Shown: in pieces, positions 1 to 5,868 of the stretch
How positions within the stretch are numbered: position 1 is the stretch's first letter
Layout of the letters: each line of letters starts with the position of its first letter
Source: Actinomycetes bacterium
GTDB lineage: Bacteria > Actinomycetota > Actinomycetes > Prado026
DNA: 9,520 bases
Direction: 5' to 3'
Assembly: GCA_025455945.1 (NCBI GenBank)
Contig: JALOLN010000127.1
Coordinates: forward strand, 1-9,520
The notes under the pieces: generated by a model
What the model saw: only the letters and a program-made list of their open reading frames with translations
Databases searched by the model: none
What the model was told of the DNA's origin: nothing
Translations under genes and position numbers: made by a program

Positions 1-215
1 AGGCCGCTCCCGGAGTCGCCGAACGCCAGCGAGTAGCCGTAGATGATCCACAGCACACTGACGATCGCGATCGTCGCGAACGACATCATCATCATGTTGA
101 GCGTGCTCTTGGCGCGCGTCATGCCGCCGTAGAAGAACGCCAGACCAGGGGTCATGAGCAGCACCAGAGCGGTGCTGATCAGGACCCAGGCGGTGTCTCC
201 GCCGTTGAGCTCCAT
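1..215 (-). CDS. amt: Ammonium transporter Amt, N-terminal part (gene runs off the left edge)
   Basis: Codes for the first 71 complete residues of an Amt/MEP/Rh family ammonium channel, a trimeric inner-membrane protein that takes up ammonium. The visible part starts MELNGGDTAWVLISTALVLL and continues through TPGLAFFYGG and a following basic segment (residues 22-36). This is the hallmark first transmembrane helix and loop of the family. A second helix begins near residue 40, after four consecutive methionines (41-44), and contains IAIVSVLWIIYGYSLAF. No separate signal peptide is seen. The ATG at 213-215 is preceded by a good Shine-Dalgarno sequence (GGAGG, four bases away), which fixes the start. 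The gene lies downstream of ftsY in the same direction, separated by 185 bases that carry their own regulatory-looking sequences. It is therefore probably transcribed at least partly on its own. In related genomes a PII gene (glnB/glnK) often follows, but that would lie outside this window. Family assignment is very safe. Confidence 0.94.
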   Translation of the reverse strand, partial: MELNGGDTAWVLISTALVLLMTPGLAFFYGGMTRAKSTLNMMMMSFATIAIVSVLWIIYGYSLAFGDSGSG

Positions 216-219
216 CGGG

Positions 220-224
220 CCTCC
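220..224 (-). promoter_or_regulatory. Ribosome binding site of amt
   Basis: On the minus strand GGAGG stands four bases before the ATG at 213-215. It is the clearest Shine-Dalgarno sequence in the window and decides the amt start. It lies just outside the large inverted repeat at 231-280, so that structure would not cover it directly. Confidence 0.8.
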
Positions 225-230
225 AGGCAC

Positions 231-280
231 GGGTTCGGGGCTGGTCGGGTCGCCGTTGACCCGTGGTTCGCCCCGAACCC
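231..280 (-). promoter_or_regulatory. Nested inverted repeat in the amt leader with two alternative pairings
   Basis: A perfect 10-bp inverted repeat (arms 231-240 and 271-280, GGGTTCGGGG against CCCCGAACCC) encloses 30 bases. Inside lies a second perfect inverted repeat of 6 bp (246-251 and 258-263, loop of six). The 271-280 arm can instead pair with the adjacent bases 265-270, giving a 6-bp stem with a three-base loop (265-279). The two foldings exclude each other, because both use bases 274-279. The element ends 15 bases before the amt start codon and just before its ribosome binding site. There is no T-run after the stem, so it is not a classical intrinsic terminator for ftsY. It could be a U-less terminator, an attenuator, a 5' UTR stability element or a protein-binding palindrome. 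The repeats are seen directly; function is inference. Confidence 0.55.
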
Positions 281-325
281 TGCCGACGCCGTGTTGCCTG
301 CCCGGACCGACGGCGTTGCCGCCCG

Positions 326-361
326 GTTACGCCGCCCCCGACCGCGTTACGAGTGCGTTAC
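326..361 (-). promoter_or_regulatory. GlnR-like operator upstream of amt
   Basis: On the minus strand GTAAC occurs at 357-361 and 346-350, separated by exactly six bases, so the spacing is 11 bp or one helical turn. This fits the a-site/b-site pattern GTnAC-n6-GnAAC of GlnR, the OmpR-type nitrogen regulator of actinomycetes. GlnR is known to activate amt operons when nitrogen is scarce. A third GTAAC lies at 326-330, 20 bp from the second, slightly off the 22-bp register of a four-half-site operator. The pair sits about 131 bases upstream of the amt start and 40 bases after the ftsY stop, a sensible place for an activator. The repeats are directly visible; the regulator is inferred from pattern and gene context. 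Confidence 0.55.
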
Positions 362-400
362 GTCCGCCCGTCTCCGACGCGGTCCGCTCCCGGGTGACGC

Positions 401-1567
401 TCAGTCGCCGAGGAGGGCGTCGACGAACGCCTCGGCGTCGAACGGCGCCAGGTCGTCCGGCCCCTCCCCCAGGCCGACGAGCTTCACCGGCACGCCGAGC
501 TCGCGCTGCACCGCCACGACGATGCCGCCCTTGGCGGTGCCGTCGAGCTTGGTCAGCGCGATCCCCGTGACGTCGACGACCTCGGCGAAGACCCGGGCCT
601 GCACCAGCCCGTTCTGGCCGGTCGTCGCGTCGAGGACGAGCAGCACCTCGTCGACCGGGGCCTGCTTCTCCACGACCCGCTTGACCTTGCCCAGCTCGTC
701 CATGAGGCCGACCTTGGTGTGCAGCCGCCCCGCGGTGTCGACGACCACGGTGTCGACGCCCGCCTCGTGGCCCTTCTTCACCCCGTCGAACGCCACGGAC
801 GCCGGGTCCCCGCCCTCGGGCCCGCGGACGACGATCGCGCCCACGCGGTCCCCCCAGGTCTGCAGCTGCTCGGCCGCCGCCGCCCGGAAGGTGTCCGCCG
901 CGGCCAGCAGCACGGTGCGGCCGTCCGCGATGAGCACGCGGGCCAGCTTGCCCGTCGTCGTGGTCTTCCCGGTGCCGTTGACGCCGACGACGAGGATGAC
1001 CGCGGGCGTGCCGTCCGGGTGCGGCGCCGTGCGCAGCGTCCGGTCCATGGTGGGGTCGACGAGGGCCAGGAGCTCCTCCCTCAGCACCGCCTTCACCGCG
1101 GCGGGGTCCTTGATGCCCTCCACCCGCGCCCGGGTGCGCAGCCGCTCCACCAGCTCGGTGGTGGGGACGACACCGAGGTCGGAGGTGAGGAGGGTCTCCT
1201 CGACCTCGTCCCAGGTGGCGTCGTCGACCTGGTCGCGGGACAGGATCGCCAGCAGCCCCAGCCCCAGCGTCGACTGCGACCGCGCGAGCCGGCTGCGCAG
1301 CCGCGCCAGCCGCCCCGCCGCGGGCGCCGGCACCTCGAGCGTGGGCTCGACGAGCTCGGGCAGCGCGACGTCGCCGATGGTGCGGGTCGCGGTGTCGCGC
1401 GGCACGGTGGCGTCGTCGCCGACGCCGGGGGCGTAGTCGACGCCGGGCTGCGGCCGCTCGGCCACGGCTGTCGAGCCGCGCCGCCGGCCCCGCCCCACGG
1501 CGTACAGGCCGGCGCCCAGCACCACGGCGACGACGACGAGCAGGATCACGAGAGTCAGGGGGTCCAC
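401..1567 (-). CDS. ftsY: Signal recognition particle receptor FtsY
   Basis: Codes for a 388-residue FtsY, the GTPase that docks ribosome/SRP complexes at the membrane for co-translational insertion of membrane proteins. Residues 4-24 form one hydrophobic helix followed by GRGRRRG, the N-terminal membrane anchor typical of actinobacterial FtsY. A short acidic/proline linker follows (about 35-85), then the helical N domain (about 86-180). The G domain shows G1 GVNGTGKT (195-202), G2 DTFRAAAAEQL (225-235), G3 DTAGR (277-281), G4 TKLD (339-342) and the closing GLGEGPDDL motif (365-373). All nucleotide-binding motifs are intact and the length is normal. I chose the GTG at 1565-1567 because the anchor helix starts right after it. 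The frame stays open to 1738, but those 57 extra codons lie inside yhhN and look like shadow sequence. No Shine-Dalgarno sequence precedes the GTG, while a -10-like GATACT lies 9 bases upstream, so the transcript may be leaderless. The gene normally follows smc directly; here yhhN lies between them. Confidence 0.95.
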   Translation of the reverse strand: MDPLTLVILLVVVAVVLGAGLYAVGRGRRRGSTAVAERPQPGVDYAPGVGDDATVPRDTATRTIGDVALPELVEPTLEVPAPAAGRLARLRSRLARSQSTLGLGLLAILSRDQVDDATWDEVEETLLTSDLGVVPTTELVERLRTRARVEGIKDPAAVKAVLREELLALVDPTMDRTLRTAPHPDGTPAVILVVGVNGTGKTTTTGKLARVLIADGRTVLLAAADTFRAAAAEQLQTWGDRVGAIVVRGPEGGDPASVAFDGVKKGHEAGVDTVVVDTAGRLHTKVGLMDELGKVKRVVEKQAPVDEVLLVLDATTGQNGLVQARVFAEVVDVTGIALTKLDGTAKGGIVVAVQRELGVPVKLVGLGEGPDDLAPFDAEAFVDALLGD

Positions 1568-1597
1568 GGGACAGGAGTATCCCGTACCGGGCATGCT
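1568..1597 (+). promoter_or_regulatory. Possible promoter of yhhN, overlapping the ftsY promoter
   Basis: On the plus strand GGGACA (1568-1573) resembles a -35 box in its last four bases. After an 18-bp spacer follows CATGCT (1592-1597), which keeps positions 2, 3 and 6 of TATAAT. This would place the transcription start near 1604-1605, where the second in-frame ATG of yhhN lies, giving a leaderless mRNA. Both boxes are weak matches, and the call mainly reflects that there is no other space for a promoter between the divergent starts. Confidence 0.25.
1576..1581 (-). promoter_or_regulatory. Possible -10 element of ftsY (leaderless start)
   Basis: On the minus strand GATACT matches TATAAT at four positions (2, 3, 4 and 6). 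It ends eight bases before the ftsY GTG, the spacing expected if transcription begins at or next to the start codon. No recognisable -35 box lies 17-19 bases further upstream, so the call rests on position and on the absence of a Shine-Dalgarno sequence. Confidence 0.35.
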
Positions 1598-2324
1598 GCC
1601 CCGCATGGGCCGATCCCGCCTGCGCCGCCTGCTGATGCCCGCGTACCTCGGGCTGGGGGCCGCCAACCTGCTGGCCAACGCCGTCCAGAGCAGGGTGCTG
1701 GAGGTGGCGACCAAGCCGCTGCTCATGCCCCTGCTCATGGCCCACGTGACCAGCGCGCTCGCCGACCGGGGCCTGCGGCGCCCCGACCAGTGGGTGCTCG
1801 CCGCGCTGGCGTTCTCGACCGTCGGCGACGTGGCGCTGCTGGGGTCCGGCGACGAGGCGTTCCTCGCCGGGCTCGGCGCGTTCCTGTTCGCCCAGCTGTC
1901 CTACCTGGCGGCGTTCCGGGAGTACCGCGGGCAGGGCCCGGTCGCGGCGAACCCCTGGCTCCTGCTGCCGTTCGCCGGCTGGTGGGCCGTGCTGCTCGGC
2001 CTGCTGCACTCCGACCTGGACGACATGCTGCTGCCTGTGGCGGGCTACGGGGCCGTGCTGGTCACGATGGCGGCGCACGCCTGGCGGGTCTCTCCGCGGG
2101 TGGGCACGGGCGCGGCGCTGTTCGTCGTCTCCGACAGCCTCATCGCCCTGACCTCGCTGTCGGACCGGTTCGCCTTCACCGGGGACGACGTGGCGATCAT
2201 GGCCACCTACCTCGCCGGGCAGGCGCTCATCGCCACCGGCTGGGTGGACCGCCGGCTGGCCGAGCTGCCCGCGGCGTCCGAGCCGGCCGCTACGCCGGCT
2301 CCGCCTCCCGCAGTCGCTGGCTGA
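1593..2324 (+). CDS. YhhN/TMEM86-family membrane protein, probable lysoplasmalogenase
   Basis: A 243-residue integral membrane protein of the YhhN family. Characterised members hydrolyse the vinyl-ether bond of lysoplasmalogens to an aldehyde and a glycerophospho-headgroup. Family marks visible here are TKPLLMPLL (40-48), AFSTVGDVALL (73-83), FLAGLGAFLFAQLSYLAAF (90-108), a Gly/Tyr helix around 150-160, and GAALFVVSDSLIAL (173-186). Asp79 and Asp181 sit in the two motifs thought to carry the catalytic aspartates. About seven or eight hydrophobic segments are visible, as usual for the family, and the length is slightly long because of a Pro/Ala-rich tail (225-243). The start is uncertain: neither the ATG at 1593 nor the in-frame ATG at 1605 has a Shine-Dalgarno sequence at proper distance, and translation of a leaderless mRNA from 1605 is possible. 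The gene is divergent from ftsY and convergent with smc, whose 3' end it overlaps by 35 bp. Enzyme activity is inferred from family; the true substrate here is unknown. Confidence 0.88.
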   Translation: MLPRMGRSRLRRLLMPAYLGLGAANLLANAVQSRVLEVATKPLLMPLLMAHVTSALADRGLRRPDQWVLAALAFSTVGDVALLGSGDEAFLAGLGAFLFAQLSYLAAFREYRGQGPVAANPWLLLPFAGWWAVLLGLLHSDLDDMLLPVAGYGAVLVTMAAHAWRVSPRVGTGAALFVVSDSLIALTSLSDRFAFTGDDVAIMATYLAGQALIATGWVDRRLAELPAASEPAATPAPPPAVAG

Positions 2325-5300
2325 TCACCGTCGTGACGCCGTCGCCGCGCATGGAGACGCCGTAGAGCGCGTCAGCGATCTCCATCGTTCGCTTCTGGTG
2401 GGTGATGACGATGAGCTGGGAGGACTCCCGCAGCTCCGCCAGCAGGGTCAGCAGCCGGCCGAGGTTCGTGTCGTCGAGGGCGGCCTCGACCTCGTCGAGG
2501 ACGTAGAACGGGCTCGGCCGGGCCTTGAAGATGGCCACCAGCATGGCTACGGCGACCAGCGACCGCTCTCCGCCGGAGAGCAGCGACAGCCGCTTGACCT
2601 TCTTGCCGGGCGGACGCGCCTCGACGTCGATGCCCGTGGCGAGCATGTCCGTGGGGTCGGTGAGCACCAGCCGCCCCTCTCCCCCCGGGAACAACCGCGC
2701 GAACACGATCTCGAACTCCCGGGCGGTGTCCTCGAAGGCTGCGGTGAACACCTGCTCGACCCGCTCGTCCACCTCGCGGACGATGTCCAGGAGGTCGCGC
2801 CGGGTCTTGCGCAGGTCCTCGAGCTGCTCGGTGAGGAACTGGTGGCGCTCCTCGAGCGCGGCGTACTCCTCCAGCGCCAGCGGGTTCACCCGGCCCAGCA
2901 GGGCCAGCGCCCGCTCGGCCGACCGCAGCCGCTTCTCCTGCTCGGCCCGCACGTACGGGTACGGCTGCGGCTGCACGGCGTCGGTGGTCCCGGCGTCGGG
3001 CTCTTCACCGGGGGCGGGCAGGGACGGCGGCACGGGCTGGTCGGGCCCGTACTCCGCGACGAGGGCGGCCGGGTCCACGCCGAGCTCCTCGAGGGCCCGC
3101 GTCTCGAGCTGTTCGATGCGCAGCCGCTGCTCGGCCCGGGCGACCTCGTCGCGATGGACCGAGTCGGTGAGCTGCTCCAGCTCGTGGGTGAGCGCACGGA
3201 CCTCGGCCCGCACCGTGCGCAGCTCGTCGTCGACCCCGGTCCGGGACTCCTCCGCGGCGGTCCGCTCCGCCGCCGCGGCTGCCAGCGAGACCTCGAGCCT
3301 GGCCAGGACGACGGCGACGCCCTTCGTCACGGCGCCGGCGACCGCCGCCTCGCGGACCAGCCGCGCCCGGCGCGCCGCCGCCCGGTCGCGGGCGGCCCGC
3401 TCCTCGCGGGCGGCCCGCTCCAGGGAGTCGGCCCGGCCGCCCAGCGCGGCCACCCGCTCCTCGCCGGTGCGGACCGCCAGGCGGGCCTCGACCTCGACCT
3501 GCCGGGCCGCGGAGGCCGCCACGGCCAGCCGGTCCCGGTCGTCGGAGGACGGCCCGTCGTCGGAGGGGGCCTGCTCGGCGGCGGCCAGCCGCGCCTCGAG
3601 CTCGGCGAGCGCGGCCCGGTCGGCGGCGCGGGACTCCTCGGCGGCGGCCAGCGCGACGGCGAGCCGCTCCGCCTCCCCGGCGGCAGCCCGTGCCGCCGCA
3701 CCCAGCTGGCCCAGCTGCTCGGCCACGGCGGCCAGCCGGGCGTCGGACTCGTGCAGCCGGGCGAGCGCGGCCTCGACCCGCTCCGACGCCTCCCGCAGCG
3801 CGTCGTCGGCCCGGCTGAGCTCGAAACGCAGCCGCTCCCCCCGGTGGGCGGCGGCGGTGAGCCGCTCGGCGGCGTCCTCGACCGCGGCGCGGACCTCGAG
3901 GAGGGACGGTGCCGCACCCGCACCGCCGTGGGCGAACCCGGCCCCCAGGACGTCGCCGCCGCGGGTCACGGCGACCAGCGAGGAGTCCATGGCCACCAGG
4001 GCGCGCGCCGCGTCGAGGTCGGCGACCACCGCCGTGCGGCGCAGCAGCCGGGTGAGCGCGGGCCGCAGCCCCTCGGGGGCCTGGACGAGGTCCACGGCGT
4101 ACTCGGCGCCGTCGGGCAGCGCGGGCCACGGCGCGTCGGCGTCGAACTCGGCACCCCCGACGAGCAGGGCCGCCTGCCCGACGTCGTCCGCGGCCAGCAG
4201 GCGCAGCGCCGACACGGCGGTGTCCAGCCCGTCGACGACCACGGCGTCCGCGGCCCGGCCGAGCGCGGCGGCGACGGCGGCCTCCGCACCGGGGGTGACG
4301 CCGAGCACGGCCGCCACCGTGCCGAGGACCCCGGAGAGCCGCTCCCCGGCGGCCAGCACGACGGCCGCGCCGTCCGTCCGGGACAGCGCCAGCTCCAGGG
4401 CCTCCTTGCGGGCGGTGAGGGCGGCCCGGTCCTGCTCCGACTGGCGCTCCTCCTCGCGCAGCGCGGCCACGCCGGCCTCGGCGGCGGCGAAGTCGGCGGC
4501 GGCCCGCTCGTGCTCGCTGTCGAGGTCCAGCTCGCCCCGGTCCAGGCCAGCGACCTGGGTCTCCAGCGCGGTGAACTCGGCCCCGGCCCGCTCGGCGCGC
4601 TCCCGGGCCTGGGCCAGGCCGAGCGTGACCCGCTCGATCTCGGTCTCGCGGGTCTCGAGCCGGGTGCGGGCGGCGTGCACCTGGCCGGTGAGGCGCGCCA
4701 GGCCCTCGCGGCGGTCCGCCGCGGCCCGCTCGGCGGCCACGACGCGCTTCTCCTCGGCCACCAGCGCGGCCTCGGCGGCGGCCCGCGCGGCGACGGCCGT
4801 GGCCAGCGCCGCCCGGTCCCGCTCGACCAGCGCCGCGAGGTCCGCCTCCTCGACTCGGACCTGGGCGGCCTCCCGCTCCAGGTCGTCGGGGTCGCGGGTG
4901 GCCCGCTCCTCGGCCGGCTCGACGGCGGAGAGCCGGACCCGCTCAGCGGCGAGGGAGGCCGTGCCGCGCAGCCGCTCCCGCAGGCCGGACAGCGCGAACC
5001 AGGTCTCCTGGGCCCGCGCCAGCCGGGGGGTCTCCTCGGCCGCGCGGTGCTCGAGCTGGGCGAGCCGCTGCTCGGCGGCCTGCAGGCCGGCCTCGACGGC
5101 GGCCCGGCGCTCGCGCAGCGCGGTCTCGTCGGCGACCTCCCGCTCCAGCGCCGTCCGTTGGGTGAGCAGGTCGTCGGCGAGCAGGCGCAGCCGGGCGTCA
5201 CGCAGGTCGGCCTGGACGACGGCGGCCCGGCGGGCGACCTCGGCCTGCCTGCCGAGCGGCTTCAGCTGTCGGCGCAGCTCCGCGGTGAGGTCCTGGATGC

Positions 5301-5868
5301 GGGTGGTGTTGGCCTGCATCGCCTCGAGCTTGCGCAGCGCCTTCTCCTTGCGCTTGCGGTGCTTGAGGACGCCGGCCGCCTCCTCGATGAACCCGCGGCG
5401 GTCCTCGGGGCTGGCCGAGAGCACCTGGTCGAGCTGGCCCTGCCCGACGATGACGTGCATCTCGCGGCCGATGCCGGAGTCCGAAAGCAGCTCCTGGACG
5501 TCGAGCAGCCGGCAGGCCTCGCCGTTGATCGCGTACTCCGAGCCGCCGTTGCGGAACATGATCCGCGAGATCGTCACCTCGGTGTAGTCGATCGGCAGGG
5601 CGCCGTCGGTGTTGTCGATGGTGAGGATGACCTCGGCGCGGCCCAGCGGCGGGCGGCCCGACGTCCCCGCGAAGATGACGTCCTCCATCTTGCCGCCGCG
5701 CAGGCTCTTGGCCCCCTGCTCACCCATCACCCACGCCAGGGCGTCGACCACGTTGGACTTCCCGGAGCCGTTCGGGCCGACGACGCAGGTGATGCCCGGC
5801 TCGAACCGCAGCGTCGTGGACGACGCGAACGACTTGAAGCCGCGCAGGGTGAGGGTCTTCAGGTGCAC
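2290..5868 (-). CDS. smc: Chromosome segregation ATPase Smc
   Basis: A 1192-residue structural-maintenance-of-chromosomes ATPase. With ScpA and ScpB it forms the condensin that loads at parS sites and extrudes DNA loops to resolve the replicated chromosome. The N-terminal head opens with HLKTLTLRGFKSFASSTTLR and has Walker A GPNGSGKS at 31-38. A coiled-coil arm follows (about 155-500), rich in Ala, Arg and Glu. The globular hinge spans about 505-655 and the returning coiled coil about 660-1040. A Pro-rich insert lies within that returning coil, around YGPDQPVPPSLPAPGEEPD, as often found in actinobacteria. The C-terminal head has the signature motif SGGERS (1098-1103), Walker B FYVLDE (1121-1126) and the H-loop ITHQK (His1157). 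All ATPase motifs are intact. I chose the GTG at 5866-5868 because HLKSLTLRGFKSF-type sequences start the family at this point; the upstream in-frame GTG at 5901 would add 11 poorly conserved residues. The 3' end overlaps yhhN, and the 5' end is overlapped by the frame of the upstream wall-binding gene. Confidence 0.97.
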   Translation of the reverse strand: MHLKTLTLRGFKSFASSTTLRFEPGITCVVGPNGSGKSNVVDALAWVMGEQGAKSLRGGKMEDVIFAGTSGRPPLGRAEVILTIDNTDGALPIDYTEVTISRIMFRNGGSEYAINGEACRLLDVQELLSDSGIGREMHVIVGQGQLDQVLSASPEDRRGFIEEAAGVLKHRKRKEKALRKLEAMQANTTRIQDLTAELRRQLKPLGRQAEVARRAAVVQADLRDARLRLLADDLLTQRTALEREVADETALRERRAAVEAGLQAAEQRLAQLEHRAAEETPRLARAQETWFALSGLRERLRGTASLAAERVRLSAVEPAEERATRDPDDLEREAAQVRVEEADLAALVERDRAALATAVAARAAAEAALVAEEKRVVAAERAAADRREGLARLTGQVHAARTRLETRETEIERVTLGLAQARERAERAGAEFTALETQVAGLDRGELDLDSEHERAAADFAAAEAGVAALREEERQSEQDRAALTARKEALELALSRTDGAAVVLAAGERLSGVLGTVAAVLGVTPGAEAAVAAALGRAADAVVVDGLDTAVSALRLLAADDVGQAALLVGGAEFDADAPWPALPDGAEYAVDLVQAPEGLRPALTRLLRRTAVVADLDAARALVAMDSSLVAVTRGGDVLGAGFAHGGAGAAPSLLEVRAAVEDAAERLTAAAHRGERLRFELSRADDALREASERVEAALARLHESDARLAAVAEQLGQLGAAARAAAGEAERLAVALAAAEESRAADRAALAELEARLAAAEQAPSDDGPSSDDRDRLAVAASAARQVEVEARLAVRTGEERVAALGGRADSLERAAREERAARDRAAARRARLVREAAVAGAVTKGVAVVLARLEVSLAAAAAERTAAEESRTGVDDELRTVRAEVRALTHELEQLTDSVHRDEVARAEQRLRIEQLETRALEELGVDPAALVAEYGPDQPVPPSLPAPGEEPDAGTTDAVQPQPYPYVRAEQEKRLRSAERALALLGRVNPLALEEYAALEERHQFLTEQLEDLRKTRRDLLDIVREVDERVEQVFTAAFEDTAREFEIVFARLFPGGEGRLVLTDPTDMLATGIDVEARPPGKKVKRLSLLSGGERSLVAVAMLVAIFKARPSPFYVLDEVEAALDDTNLGRLLTLLAELRESSQLIVITHQKRTMEIADALYGVSMRGDGVTTVISQRLREAEPA

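Noticed and set aside
231..280. Classical intrinsic terminator of ftsY
   Set aside because: The stem is long and GC-rich but no T-run follows on the minus strand, and it lies 120 bases after the ftsY stop, right at the amt ribosome binding site.
154..570. Plus-strand frame of 138 codons over the amt leader and the end of ftsY
   Set aside because: Pro/Arg/Ala-rich product, antisense to two real genes. The leader is better explained by regulatory repeats.
1568..1738. Longer ftsY start 57 codons upstream
   Set aside because: The extension is antisense to the conserved start of yhhN and has no FtsY-like sequence. The membrane anchor begins right after the GTG at 1567.
327..2078. Minus-strand frame of 583 codons across ftsY and yhhN
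   Set aside because: Runs out of phase through ftsY and antisense to yhhN, with Arg/Gly/Ala-rich product and no domain.
2525..5587. Second long plus-strand open frame opposite smc
   Set aside because: Almost entirely Ser/Ala/Arg, a typical shadow of GC-rich coding sequence in the third antisense phase.
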